From assembly GCA_016790395.1 (NCBI GenBank), contig JAEUPH010000040.1, forward strand, positions 1 through 48,938: a stretch of DNA of 48,938 nt. The letters run 5' to 3'. A program made the position numbers and the translations under genes. Of the stretch, positions 17,777 through 26,249 are shown piece after piece. Positions within the stretch are counted from its first letter, which is position 1; each line of letters begins with the position of its first letter. The notes under the pieces were generated by a model. The model ran no database searches, had not been told where the DNA came from, and worked only from the letters and a program-made list of their open reading frames with translations. Source of the DNA: Rubrivivax sp. (GTDB lineage Bacteria > Pseudomonadota > Gammaproteobacteria > Burkholderiales > Burkholderiaceae_C).

Positions 17777-20221
17777 CTAGGCCTTGGCGGCCTCGGCCTG
17801 CTGCTCAACGATGGCCTGCAGCACGGCGGCGAGTTCGTCGACGAAGGGTGCGGCCCGTGCGGCCACCAGCGGCTCGCCCTGCTGCAGCCATTGCTCCAGC
17901 AAGCGCGCATGGCCGGCCAAGGCCTCGGCGCCGATCGCCCCGGCGGTGGAGGCCATGGAATGCGCGATCAGGCGAGCCGCATCGCGCTCGCCGGCTTCCA
18001 GCGCCAGCCTCAAGGCCGCGGCGTCACCCGTGCGCGTCTGGACAAAGCGCTGCAGGACACGTGCGTACAGGTCATGCCGGCCCAGGCAACGGTGCAGCCC
18101 GAGCCGGAAGTCGACGGCCGCCACGGGCTCGCCGGCCCGCGGCGCGCTCGCCTTCGTGCACCAGCGCGAGACGATGCGAAACAGCTCGGCGGGGTCGAAG
18201 GGCTTGCCGATGAAGTCGTCCATGCCGGCCTCGCGGCACAGTTCGCGGTCGCGCTCCAGTGCGTGCGCCGTCATCGCGATCACGGGCAGCCCGGCGCACT
18301 GCGGCAGCCGGCGCAGCCGGCGCGTCGTCTCGTGACCGTCCATGCCCGGCATCTGCACGTCCATCAGCACGATGTCGAAGCGGTGCGACGCCAGCAGCGC
18401 CAGCGCCGCGGCGCCGTCGGCGGCCATCGTCACCTGGGCGCCGCCCACGTCGCCCAGCAGGCCCCGCGCCACCATCTGGTTCAGCTCGTTGTCCTCCACC
18501 AGCAGCACTCGGCAGCCGGCCAGCCGCTCCAGCGGGTCCATGGCCGTGGGCAAAGGCTCGCCAGTCTGCGCCACGGCGCCCGGCGCCGCGGCCGCGGCCA
18601 GGGCGAAGGGCAAGCTGAAGTGGAACTCGCTGCCCCGCCCCGGCTCGCTGCGCGCCCCGATCACGCCGCCCATCAGCCCCACCAGCTGCTTGCAGATCGA
18701 CAGGCCCAGCCCCGTCCCGCCAAAGCGGCGCGAGGTGGAGGCGTCCAGCTGGTCGAAGGGGCGGAACAGCCGCGGCAGCTGCGCTGCGGCGATGCCGATG
18801 CCGGTGTCGCGCACGGTGAAGTGCAGCGTCACCTGGCCCGCCTGCTCGCCGTCGGCCGCCACCCAGACAGACACCTCGCCCGCTTCCGTGAACTTGACGG
18901 CGTTGCTGCACAGGTTGAGCAGCACCTGGCCCAGACGGAGCGCATCGCCCACCAGCCGTCGCGGCACCTCGGGCCCCACCTCGACGCGGAAGGCCAGCCC
19001 CTTGTCCGACGCCGAGGGGCCCAGCAGCGCGCGCAGCCGCGCCAGCGCCTCGTCCAGCGAAAACGGGGCCGACTCGAGCTGCAGGCTTCCGGATTCGAGC
19101 TTGGAGAAGTCCAGCACGCCGTTCAGGATGTCCAGCAGCGCCTTGCCGGCGTGGTGCACATGGCCCAGCAGCTCGCGCAGCCGCGGCGAGATCTCCTCGC
19201 TGCGCAGCGCCAGCTGCGTGAGGCCGAGGATGGCGTTCATCGGCGTGCGGATCTCGTGGCTCATGTGGGCGAGGAAGTCGCCCTTGGCGCGCGTGGCCGC
19301 CTCGGCGGCGTCGCGGGCCTCGGCCAGCGCCGCGTTGCTGGTCTCCAGCTCGCGGGTGCGCTGGGCCACGCGCCGCTCCAGGCTGGCGTTCAGCTCGCGC
19401 AGGCCGTCCTCGGCGCGGCGGCGCTCCGTGATGTCCTCGCCAGAGCTCAGCAGGCCGGCCAGGCGGCCCTCGGCGTCGAACACCGGCGAGTTGCGCCAGG
19501 CGATGCGGCGGCGTTCGCCCTGCCGCGTGAGCACCTCGCTCTCGTGGTACTCCGACAGCGGCCGTCGCCCCGCCATCACCTCCAGGAACTCGCCGCGCGA
19601 CTCGGCCAGCTTCTCGGGCGGTCGGCACGTGGCATGCCAGAAGCGGCCCACCAGCGTGCCTTCGTCCCAACCCAGCAGCTGGTGGCCCTTGCGGTTGACC
19701 AGGGTGATGCGCCCCTCGGCGTCCACCGCCACCAGCAGGGCCTGCGCCACGTGCAGGTAGCGCTCGGCGCGGTCGCGCTCGGCCTGCATGGCGGCGCGCG
19801 TGTCGGCCAGGTCGGACATGTCCTGCAGGAAGACCAGCGATGCCGGGCCGTCGGCCAGCAGCACCTCGGTCAGCGACACCAGGCAGCTGAAGGCCGTGCC
19901 GTCCCAGCGCAGGGCCTGGATCTCGTAGCTCACGGGCACCGGCTCGCCGGCCGCGCGCCGCCGCGACAGCTCGGCCACCCATTCGCGGCTGGCCGGCGCC
20001 ACCATGGCGCTGACCAGGCGTTCGCCCAGGGCCTGCCCGTCAGGCACGCGGAACATCTCGAAGAAGCGCGGGTTGCCGTACAGCTGCACTTCGCCGCGCG
20101 AGATGCCGATGGCCAGCGGCGCCTGTTCGATGAACTGACGGAAGCGCGCGTCGTCCGAGCGCAGGTCTCCCGCTGCGGGCGTCGACGCGGCGGGGGCCGA
20201 TGGGCCCGTGGGCTCAGTCAT
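17777..20221 (-). CDS. soluble hybrid sensor histidine kinase (PAS-PAS-HisKA-HATPase-REC-Hpt)
   Basis: An 814-aa hybrid kinase without a membrane segment. Two PAS domains lie at about residues 25-135 (FRQFIEQAPLAIGISRG) and 150-275 (ending GEDITERRRAED), followed by a coiled coil. The phospho-acceptor is H322 in SHEIRTPMN. The ATPase domain has NAVKF, DTGIGI and GTGLGLSI. The receiver has phospho-acceptor D621 (VLMDVQMPGMDG) and the conserved KPF lysine, and a C-terminal Hpt domain has H754 (AHSMASTAGA). It can thus run an internal four-step phosphorelay, but its output regulator is not in the window. Its start codon lies inside the last codons of the ABC permease gene (8-base overlap), so kinase and transporter are translated together. 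Confidence 0.95.
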   Translation of the reverse strand: MTEPTGPSAPAASTPAAGDLRSDDARFRQFIEQAPLAIGISRGEVQLYGNPRFFEMFRVPDGQALGERLVSAMVAPASREWVAELSRRRAAGEPVPVSYEIQALRWDGTAFSCLVSLTEVLLADGPASLVFLQDMSDLADTRAAMQAERDRAERYLHVAQALLVAVDAEGRITLVNRKGHQLLGWDEGTLVGRFWHATCRPPEKLAESRGEFLEVMAGRRPLSEYHESEVLTRQGERRRIAWRNSPVFDAEGRLAGLLSSGEDITERRRAEDGLRELNASLERRVAQRTRELETSNAALAEARDAAEAATRAKGDFLAHMSHEIRTPMNAILGLTQLALRSEEISPRLRELLGHVHHAGKALLDILNGVLDFSKLESGSLQLESAPFSLDEALARLRALLGPSASDKGLAFRVEVGPEVPRRLVGDALRLGQVLLNLCSNAVKFTEAGEVSVWVAADGEQAGQVTLHFTVRDTGIGIAAAQLPRLFRPFDQLDASTSRRFGGTGLGLSICKQLVGLMGGVIGARSEPGRGSEFHFSLPFALAAAAAPGAVAQTGEPLPTAMDPLERLAGCRVLLVEDNELNQMVARGLLGDVGGAQVTMAADGAAALALLASHRFDIVLMDVQMPGMDGHETTRRLRRLPQCAGLPVIAMTAHALERDRELCREAGMDDFIGKPFDPAELFRIVSRWCTKASAPRAGEPVAAVDFRLGLHRCLGRHDLYARVLQRFVQTRTGDAAALRLALEAGERDAARLIAHSMASTAGAIGAEALAGHARLLEQWLQQGEPLVAARAAPFVDELAAVLQAIVEQQAEAAKA

Positions 20222-20996
20222 GGTGTGCCTCGCTTTCGTGCCAGCCGCCCAGCGCCCACGTCGACAGCGCCGCCATGGCCGCGAAGAGCCCCACGCCGGT
20301 GAGCGTGATGAGCGCCAGCGCGGCGAACATGCGCGGGATGTTGAGCTGGTAGCCGGCCTGCAGGATCTGGTACGCCAGGCCCGTGCCCGTGCCCCCCGTG
20401 CCGGCCACAAACTCGGCCACCACGGCGCCGATGAGCGCCAGGCCCGAGCTGATGCGCAGGCCGCCGAAGAAGTAGGGCAGCGCCGACGGGATGCGCAGCC
20501 GCACCAGCACCTGCCAGCGCGTGGCGTGGTTGAGCCTGAAGTAGCTCATCAATCCCGGGCTCACGCTGCGCAGCCCCAGCGTGGTGTTGGCGATGATGGG
20601 GAACAGGGCCACCAGCGTGGCGCAGATCACCAGCGAGGCGGTGGGGTCCTTGACCCAGATGATGATCAGCGGTGCGATGGCCACGATGGGCGTCACCTGC
20701 AGCAGCACGGCGTAGGGGAACAGCGCCGTCTCGATGAGCCGGCTCTGCACGAAGACGAAGGCGATGCCCACGCCCAGCACGATGGCGGCCGCGAAGGACA
20801 GCAGCGTGATCCTCAGCGTGTTGAGCAGCGCGGGAAACAGCAGGCCGGCGTCAGCCACCAGCGTCTGCGCCACGCGCAGCGGAGACGGCACCAGGTAGGG
20901 CTGGACATCGAAGCCGACCACCAGGCCCTGCCACGCCGCCAGCAGCACCAGCGCCACCGCCAGGGGATAGACGATGCGCTGCGCCTCCCGCTTCAT
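20214..20996 (-). CDS. ABC transporter permease (NitT/TauT/ThiX family)
   Basis: A 260-aa inner-membrane permease of the BPD_transp_1 type with about six helices. The EAA-type coupling motif lies near residues 160-180 (FRLNHATRWQVLVRLRIPSALPYFFGGLRIS), and the family N-terminus VPSPLRVAQTLVADA follows the first helix. It forms the channel with the ATPase encoded upstream (4-base overlap) and the periplasmic binding protein. Start at ATG 20996 (MKREAQRIVYPLAV). The family carries nitrate, sulfonates, pyrimidine precursors, riboflavin and other small molecules. Confidence 0.93.
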   Translation of the reverse strand: MKREAQRIVYPLAVALVLLAAWQGLVVGFDVQPYLVPSPLRVAQTLVADAGLLFPALLNTLRITLLSFAAAIVLGVGIAFVFVQSRLIETALFPYAVLLQVTPIVAIAPLIIIWVKDPTASLVICATLVALFPIIANTTLGLRSVSPGLMSYFRLNHATRWQVLVRLRIPSALPYFFGGLRISSGLALIGAVVAEFVAGTGGTGTGLAYQILQAGYQLNIPRMFAALALITLTGVGLFAAMAALSTWALGGWHESEAHHD

Positions 20997-21784
20997 GGCG
21001 CGAAGGCGTCGGCGCCGCTGGCGCGCAGCAGGCTGTCCTGCAGGCGCCGCGCGTGGTGGCTGAAGGCGGTGCTGACGCGGAACTCCGGCGTGCGTGGGCA
21101 GGGCTCGTCGATGAGCACCTCGTCCACCACGCGCCCGGGCCGGGCCGCCATCACCACCACGCGCTGCGACAGGAACACGGCCTCGTGGATCGAATGGGTG
21201 ACGAACACCACCGTCAGCCTGCGGCGTTGCCACAGTTCCAGCAGTTCACCGTCCAGCCGGTTGCGCGTGATCTCGTCCAGCGCGCCGAAGGGTTCGTCCA
21301 TCAGCAGCAACTGAGGGTCGGTGACCAGGCCGCGCGCGATGGACACGCGCATCTGCATGCCACCACTCAGTTCACGCGGCAGGTGGGTCGAGAACTTCTC
21401 CAGTCCCACCAGCTGCAGCGCGCCGGCCACGCGCGCGTCGGCCTCGGCGCGCGGCACGCCGGCCAGGTCCAGCGGCAGGCGCACGTTGGCCTGCACGCGC
21501 GCCCAGGGCATGAGCGTGGCGTCCTGGAAGACGAAGCCCAGGCGGTGGCCGCCGGCCTCGGCCTGCTGCACCGGCCGGCCCCACAAATGCACGCGGCCCC
21601 GGCTCGGCGGCAGCAGCCCGGCCACCATCTTCAGCAGCGTGCTCTTGCCGCAGCCGCTGGGGCCCAGCAGCGTGAGGAACTCGCCTTCGCCCACGCGCAG
21701 GTCCACCGGCAGCAGCGCGTGCGTGCCGTTGGGGTAGGTCTTCTCGGCCGCGAGGATCTCGACGGCAGGCGCGGCCCCGCTCAT
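20993..21784 (-). CDS. ABC transporter ATP-binding protein (NitT/TauT/SsuB family)
   Basis: A 263-aa ATPase. Walker A is GPSGCGKST at residues 41-49, the Q-loop is FVFQDATLMPW, the signature is ELSGGMQMRVSIARGL, Walker B is LLLMDEPFGALDE and the H-loop is VTHSIHEAVFLS. The FQDATLMPW and DEPFGALDE wording is typical of the nitrate/taurine/pyrimidine importers. It overlaps the oxygenase gene upstream and the permease gene downstream by 4 bases each. Start at ATG 21784 (MSGAAPAVEIL). Confidence 0.94.
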   Translation of the reverse strand: MSGAAPAVEILAAEKTYPNGTHALLPVDLRVGEGEFLTLLGPSGCGKSTLLKMVAGLLPPSRGRVHLWGRPVQQAEAGGHRLGFVFQDATLMPWARVQANVRLPLDLAGVPRAEADARVAGALQLVGLEKFSTHLPRELSGGMQMRVSIARGLVTDPQLLLMDEPFGALDEITRNRLDGELLELWQRRRLTVVFVTHSIHEAVFLSQRVVVMAARPGRVVDEVLIDEPCPRTPEFRVSTAFSHHARRLQDSLLRASGADAFAP

Positions 21785-22704
21785 CCTGCGGCGACCGTGG
21801 TGCGCCTGTACATCTCGGCCAGGTGCGCGGCCGGCGTGATGGGGCCGTAGCGCGGCGGGTTCGCGGCGCTGGTGCACGGGGCCAGCGGCACGATGGTGGC
21901 GTCGCCGTCGAGGTCGAAGAAGTAGGCGATGGACCAGCGGTCCCGGCCGCTCAGCCGGTTGACGACGCGGTGCGGGTTCGACAGCCAGCGGTCGTTCGTC
22001 CAGCGCTGCATCAGGTCGCCGACATTGACGACGAAAGCGCCCGGGACGGGCGGCACGTCGATCCAGCGGCCGTCGCGGCGCTGCACCTGCAGGCCACCGG
22101 CCTCGTCCTGCAGCAGCAGCGTGAGCGCGCCCCAGTCGGTGTGCGCACCGCAGCCGATCTGGCCGGGTGCAGCCCCGCCCTCCCCTTCCCGGGGCTGCGG
22201 CGGGTAGTGCAGCAGCCGCGTCGTGCACAGCGGCTGGCGCATGAAGGCGTCGAAGTGGCCGGCCGGCAGGCCCAAAGCGAGCTCGTAGACGCCCATCAGC
22301 CGCTTCGCCAGCCCGTCCATGGCCGCCTGGTAGGCGCGCATCGCGGCCTGGAAACCCGGCACCAGCGCCTCGTCGGGCCAGGCGTTGGGCGCGAAGGCTT
22401 CGACACCGAGGTAGAAGCTCTCTTTCAGGTCGGGCGGGCGCGCCGGGTCCAGCGCCTGCCAGCCGATGGGGTCGAAGCCGCGCTGCTTCCCCGACAGGTC
22501 CACATGCCAGCGCCGCTTGGTGGCTTCGGCCAGCGCGAAGAAGCGGTGGCTGGCGTCGAAGGCAGCGTCGGTCACGGCCTGCGGCACGCCGTGGCCGGTG
22601 ACGGCGTAGAAGCCGGTGTCGCGCAGCGCGGCGTCGATGCGCGCCGCCGCGGCGGCCGGCGGGCCGGCCGACAGGTCGATGATCGGCAGGCCGGCAGCGC
22701 TCAT
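21781..22704 (-). CDS. isopenicillin N synthase-like 2-oxoglutarate/Fe(II) oxygenase
   Basis: A 307-aa cytoplasmic oxygenase of the DIOX_N plus 2OG-FeII_Oxy type. The N-terminal domain contains LPIIDLS and TGFYAVTGHGVP. The iron triad is H188, D190 (HTDWG) and H245 (NPHRVV), and R256-x-S258 (RWS) is the expected 2-oxoglutarate-binding pair. The family hydroxylates or cyclises small molecules; fungal thymine 7-hydroxylase and plant hormone oxygenases share this fold. It lies inside an ABC-importer operon, overlapping the binding-protein gene by 1 base and the ATPase gene by 4, so the imported compound is its likely substrate. The substrate itself cannot be read from sequence. Confidence 0.92.
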   Translation of the reverse strand: MSAAGLPIIDLSAGPPAAAAARIDAALRDTGFYAVTGHGVPQAVTDAAFDASHRFFALAEATKRRWHVDLSGKQRGFDPIGWQALDPARPPDLKESFYLGVEAFAPNAWPDEALVPGFQAAMRAYQAAMDGLAKRLMGVYELALGLPAGHFDAFMRQPLCTTRLLHYPPQPREGEGGAAPGQIGCGAHTDWGALTLLLQDEAGGLQVQRRDGRWIDVPPVPGAFVVNVGDLMQRWTNDRWLSNPHRVVNRLSGRDRWSIAYFFDLDGDATIVPLAPCTSAANPPRYGPITPAAHLAEMYRRTTVAAG

Positions 22705-23690
22705 CACGGCAGGATCTTGAGGTCCTTCACGAACTGCGTGGTGTAGGTGCGCTTGAGGTCCACCTTCTTCGGGTCCAGCTGGCCCAGCGACACCATCATG
22801 TCGTAGGTGGTCTTCATGCGCGCGTCGGTGACGATGCCGACGCCGGCCTTCGCGGCATCGCCGCCGAAGACCATGCCGCTCTCGTTGAGCAGCCGGATGC
22901 CGACGGCGATGCGGTCGTCGGTCATGCTCGGGTTGTCCTTCTTGATCAGCGCGTTGGCAGCCGAGGGGTTGCCCTTCAGGTAGTCCTTCCAGCCCTGCAT
23001 GCTGGCCTTCACGAAGGCAGCCACGGCCTTCGGGCGCTCCTTGATCGTCTTCTCCATGCAGACGATGGTGGTGCTGTACGGCGGCCAGCCGTGGTCGGAG
23101 AGCAGAAAGACGGTGGGCTTGAACTTGGCTTCCTTCTCGATGGCGTAGGGCTCGCTCGAGAGGTAGCCCTGCTGCACCACGTTGCGGTCGGCGATGAAGG
23201 GCTGGATGTTGAAGGTGTAGGGGCGCTTCTGCTCCTCCTTCAGCATGTACTTGGCCTTCAGCCAGGGCCACTGCACGGTGTAGCCGGCCGGCGAGATGAG
23301 CAGCGTCTTGCCCTTGAGCTGCTCCAGCCTGTCCACCACGCCGGGGTGGCCGATGAGCACCAGCGGGTCCTTCTGGAAGGCGGCCGCCACGGTGACGGCC
23401 GCGATGCCCTGCTCCCAGGCGCTGAAGGTCTGCATGTCGTAGCCCATCACGCAGTCGGTCTGGCCGGCGGCCAGCAACTGCATGATGTTGACCTGCGGGC
23501 CGCCCATCTTGAGCGTGACGTCCAGGCCTTCCTTCCTGTACAGGCCCGTGGCCTGCGCCTGGTAGAAGCCACCGTGCTCGGCCTGCGCGTACCAGTTGGT
23601 GATGAAGGTGAACTTGTCGGCGGCCGCGGCCCCGAAGGCGGCCGAGGACAGCGCGGCAAGCAGGGGCAGGCGAAGCAGGCGGCGTGGCAT
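22704..23690 (-). CDS. NMT1/THI5-type ABC transporter substrate-binding protein
   Basis: A 328-aa periplasmic binding protein. The signal peptide (MPRRLLRLPLLAALSSAAFGAAA) ends near residue 24 at AADKF. The mature start TFITNWYAQAEHGGFYQAQATGLY with EGLDVTLKMGG is the NMT1-like pattern shared by ThiY- and RibY-type proteins that bind pyrimidine precursors or flavins. Further features are LLAAGQTDCVMGYD and a central PAGYTVQWPW. It heads a five-gene operon (oxygenase, ATPase, permease, hybrid kinase) in which all genes overlap. The ligand is uncertain; nitrate or sulfonate seem less likely given the first motif, but that is a judgement from memory. Confidence 0.92.
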   Translation of the reverse strand: MPRRLLRLPLLAALSSAAFGAAAADKFTFITNWYAQAEHGGFYQAQATGLYRKEGLDVTLKMGGPQVNIMQLLAAGQTDCVMGYDMQTFSAWEQGIAAVTVAAAFQKDPLVLIGHPGVVDRLEQLKGKTLLISPAGYTVQWPWLKAKYMLKEEQKRPYTFNIQPFIADRNVVQQGYLSSEPYAIEKEAKFKPTVFLLSDHGWPPYSTTIVCMEKTIKERPKAVAAFVKASMQGWKDYLKGNPSAANALIKKDNPSMTDDRIAVGIRLLNESGMVFGGDAAKAGVGIVTDARMKTTYDMMVSLGQLDPKKVDLKRTYTTQFVKDLKILP

Positions 23691-23767
23691 CGGGGATCCT
23701 CGTGCGGAGCCGGGCCCCGCGTGGGCTGCGATGGTACCGATGCCCCGCCGCCCGCGCGCCGGTCGGG

Positions 23768-24529
23768 TCAGGCGGCGTCGCTCGTCAGCGTCAGCAGGAT
23801 GCTGGCGTACCAGGCGCAGTTCAGTCCCAGGGACTCGTCCTGCACCAGGTCACGCGTCTTCATGTCCAGGCGGCCCGCGTGCACGCCCAGCAGCTTCCAG
23901 GGCAGGCCGCCCAGGGCGGGGTCTTCGCTGCGCATCACCACCGGCGCGCCGCTGGTGCCGCGGTGCGTGCGGCCGTCGGTGAGGAAGAAGCCCTGGCCCT
24001 GGAAACGCAGGCCGAAGGACGAGGCGATGATGGCCTGGCGCACCACCGGCAGGTGGTGCAGGTCGTCGTGGAAGCCGAGCGGGAAGCCGACGATGAGCAG
24101 CGCCGTGCCCACCTCCACCTCGTCCAGCGCACCCTGCAGGTGCGCCGGCGAGAAGGCGCGCAGCACGGTGGCCTCGGGCAGCGCGTCGCGTTCGATCTCG
24201 AGCACCGCGACGTCGATCTCGCCGCCGGAATCCGCACCCTGGCGCCAGTTGGCCAGGCCGTCGCGGTACAGCAGCACCGACCAGTTCTTCGAGCGCGTGA
24301 GGTTCACGGCGTCCTGGTGCAGCTCGATCTCGATGCGGTCGGGCAGGTGGGCGCTGGGCTCGTCGATCAGCACGTGGCGGCTGGTGACGAGGAAGAGCCG
24401 CTCGTCGCGCTCGAAGAAGAAGCCGCTGGCCCGCGTCAGCAGCCGCTGGCCCAGGTAGGTGGCGATGGGCGCGGCGGCCAGCAGCAGGGGTTCGGTCACG
24501 GGCCATTGTGCGGCACCATCGGCCGCCAC
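23768..24529 (-). CDS. trypsin-like serine protease domain protein, cytoplasmic
   Basis: A 253-aa protein with a chymotrypsin-fold protease domain. The triad is H52 (TSRHVLID), D106 (GEIDVAVLEI) and S193 (HRGTSGAPVV). No signal peptide is visible (start MAADGAAQWPV), so it may act in the cytoplasm or have a misassigned start, and no PDZ domain follows. The pattern fits the trypsin-2-like peptidases annotated in many bacteria, whose targets are unknown. It is divergent from the DUF1653 gene with 14 bases between the start codons, so the promoters must overlap the coding ends. Confidence 0.85.
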   Translation of the reverse strand: MAADGAAQWPVTEPLLLAAAPIATYLGQRLLTRASGFFFERDERLFLVTSRHVLIDEPSAHLPDRIEIELHQDAVNLTRSKNWSVLLYRDGLANWRQGADSGGEIDVAVLEIERDALPEATVLRAFSPAHLQGALDEVEVGTALLIVGFPLGFHDDLHHLPVVRQAIIASSFGLRFQGQGFFLTDGRTHRGTSGAPVVMRSEDPALGGLPWKLLGVHAGRLDMKTRDLVQDESLGLNCAWYASILLTLTSDAA

Positions 24530-24543
24530 GACGGAGACCCACG

Positions 24544-24783
24544 ATGAACGACGACCTGCCCCCGCTGCCGCCCACGCCCCTGGGCCGCTACCGCCACCAC
24601 AAGGGCGGCGAGTACGAACTCATCGGCGTGGCCCGCCACAGCGAGACGCTGGAGCCGCTGGTGGTGTACCGGCCGCTCTACGGCACCACCGGCTGGTGGG
24701 TGCGGCCGCACGCCATGTTCTTCGAGGACGTGGTGGTCGATGGCGTGCCGAGGCCCCGCTTCGAGCGCCTCAGCGCCGGCTGA
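24544..24783 (+). CDS. DUF1653 domain protein
   Basis: A 79-aa protein of the DUF1653 family. The family pattern is clear: GRYRHHKGGEYELIGVARHSETLEPLVVYRPLYG, followed by WWVRPHAMFFEDV. DUF1653 is a short, beta-rich domain of unknown function, found alone or fused to other enzymes. Start at ATG 24544 (MNDDLPPLPP). Its last 14 bases overlap the end of the MFS gene on the opposite strand. Confidence 0.9.
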   Translation: MNDDLPPLPPTPLGRYRHHKGGEYELIGVARHSETLEPLVVYRPLYGTTGWWVRPHAMFFEDVVVDGVPRPRFERLSAG

Positions 24784-25984
24784 GGCGCGCCACGACCAGG
24801 AACAGCAGCACCGCCGCCACGCCCGCCGCCGACTCCACGAAGAGCATGGCCGAGGAGCCCCAGCGCTCGTGGCTCCAGCCGTTGACGAAGGTCATGAAGC
24901 CGATCGGCATGTTGGCCAGCGAGGCCAGCAGGCTGTACTTGGTGGCGGCGGCGCCGCGGCCGATGGCTTCCAGCACCACGCCCGAGAAGCCCGCGTAGGT
25001 GAGCCCGGTGACGAAGGCATAGGTGCTGGTGGCGACGATGAAGACGAACTCGGTGCGCGGCGCCAGCGCCATCAGCGCGGTGACGGCCGCCATCAGCAGG
25101 CCGAACAGGCAGTAGGCGAGCTTGCGGTCCATGCGGTCGCACAGGAAGCCGCCCGCCATGCAGCCCAGCGCCGCGATGACGCCGCCCATGGCGCCGTTGA
25201 CGAAAGCCACGGTGTTGGCCGTGGCCTGCCATTCGGCGGCCAGCGGCGACCACAGGTTGGCCGCCGCCCCGGTGCACATGGGCACGAAGCAGATCAGCAT
25301 GCCCAGGGCGCCGGGGCGCGAGCGCACCAGGCTCCACAGGTCGGCGGCCAGCGTGCGCAGGTGGGCGCGGAAGTCCAGCTTCGCCTGCGCCGTGTCCGCC
25401 GCCGGTTCGGCCAGGCGCAGCAGCGGCGCCCCGCAGGCCAGGCACACCGCGGCCAGCGTCAGCGCCGAGGCGGTGACGGACAGCCCGCGGTCCTGGATGA
25501 GCCACAGCGCCAGCCCGCCGCCCAGGCCGCTGCCGCCCAGGTTGCCGGCCTGGAACCAGCCGGCGGCGCGGCCTTTCTGGTCGTCGGGCGTGCTGTGCGC
25601 GATGAGGCTTTCCACGGCCATGCCGATGACGGTGGAAGCGAAGCTGGCGGCCAGCACGGCCACGGTGAGCCAGCCCATGGCGCGGCCGTCGGCGCCGAAC
25701 CAGCCCATGGCCACGATGCCGGCCACCGTGGTCAGCAAGGCGGCGAAGTACCAGCCGCGGCGCGTCCAGGTGAGGTCCACCACCGGGGCCCAGAAGAACT
25801 TCCAGGTCTGCGGCACGTAGCTCAGCGCCACGAGCCCGGCGATGGCCTCGGTGCTGACCTTGGCCTCGCCCAGCTGGTAGGCCAGCGTGACGCCCAGGAA
25901 GCCGCCCTGCATGCCGAAAGGCGCGATGAGCAGCGTGAAGATCCAGGGCGCGATGGCGCGGGGTGGGGGTGCCGGGAGGCTCAT
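24770..25984 (-). CDS. MFS transporter, AmpG-like
   Basis: A 404-aa inner-membrane carrier with about 12 hydrophobic helices. After a short N-terminus (MSLPAPPPRAIAPWIF) the protein shows SYVPQTWKFFWAPVVDLTWTRRGWY in the loop after helix 2, the position and wording seen in AmpG-type muropeptide permeases and related major-facilitator proteins. CDRMDRKLAYCLFG marks the loop in the second half. The substrate is not evident; a role in cell-wall peptide or small-molecule import is only a guess. It is divergent from the CoA-transferase gene across a 265-base gap. Confidence 0.85.
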   Translation of the reverse strand: MSLPAPPPRAIAPWIFTLLIAPFGMQGGFLGVTLAYQLGEAKVSTEAIAGLVALSYVPQTWKFFWAPVVDLTWTRRGWYFAALLTTVAGIVAMGWFGADGRAMGWLTVAVLAASFASTVIGMAVESLIAHSTPDDQKGRAAGWFQAGNLGGSGLGGGLALWLIQDRGLSVTASALTLAAVCLACGAPLLRLAEPAADTAQAKLDFRAHLRTLAADLWSLVRSRPGALGMLICFVPMCTGAAANLWSPLAAEWQATANTVAFVNGAMGGVIAALGCMAGGFLCDRMDRKLAYCLFGLLMAAVTALMALAPRTEFVFIVATSTYAFVTGLTYAGFSGVVLEAIGRGAAATKYSLLASLANMPIGFMTFVNGWSHERWGSSAMLFVESAAGVAAVLLFLVVARLSRR

Positions 25985-26057
25985 CGTGGGTGGCGATGCT
26001 AACGGCCCGGCCTGCCCGCTCTTGGTGCGCGGCAGCGGCTATCGTCGCGCCCGCGCA

Positions 26058-26074
26058 TGTTGCAGTGCAGAACA
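26058..26074. promoter_or_regulatory. candidate operator with TGCA-N-TGCA core
   Basis: The 17 bases TGTTGCAGTGCAGAACA hold a palindromic core TGCA-G-TGCA (26061-26069) flanked by TGTT and AACA arms. It lies in the divergent gap between the MFS and CoA-transferase genes. As I recall it, the PHB regulator PhaR recognises TGCA-rich sites of this kind in betaproteobacteria. That match is from memory and unverified. Confidence 0.35.
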
Positions 26075-26249
26075 GACCGGCCAAGCACCGTTTTTTCGAG
26101 GCCTGCCTGGGCACCGACCCGGGTAACTTGCAGGTATGCCCCTTGCATGCGCTCCCTTCACCGCAGTTCCTGACCTCGATCCTGATGGGCATGTCGCCCG
26201 GCCCACGCCCTGCCAGGGGCCTGACACATTCGCTCTTCAGACTTCCACC

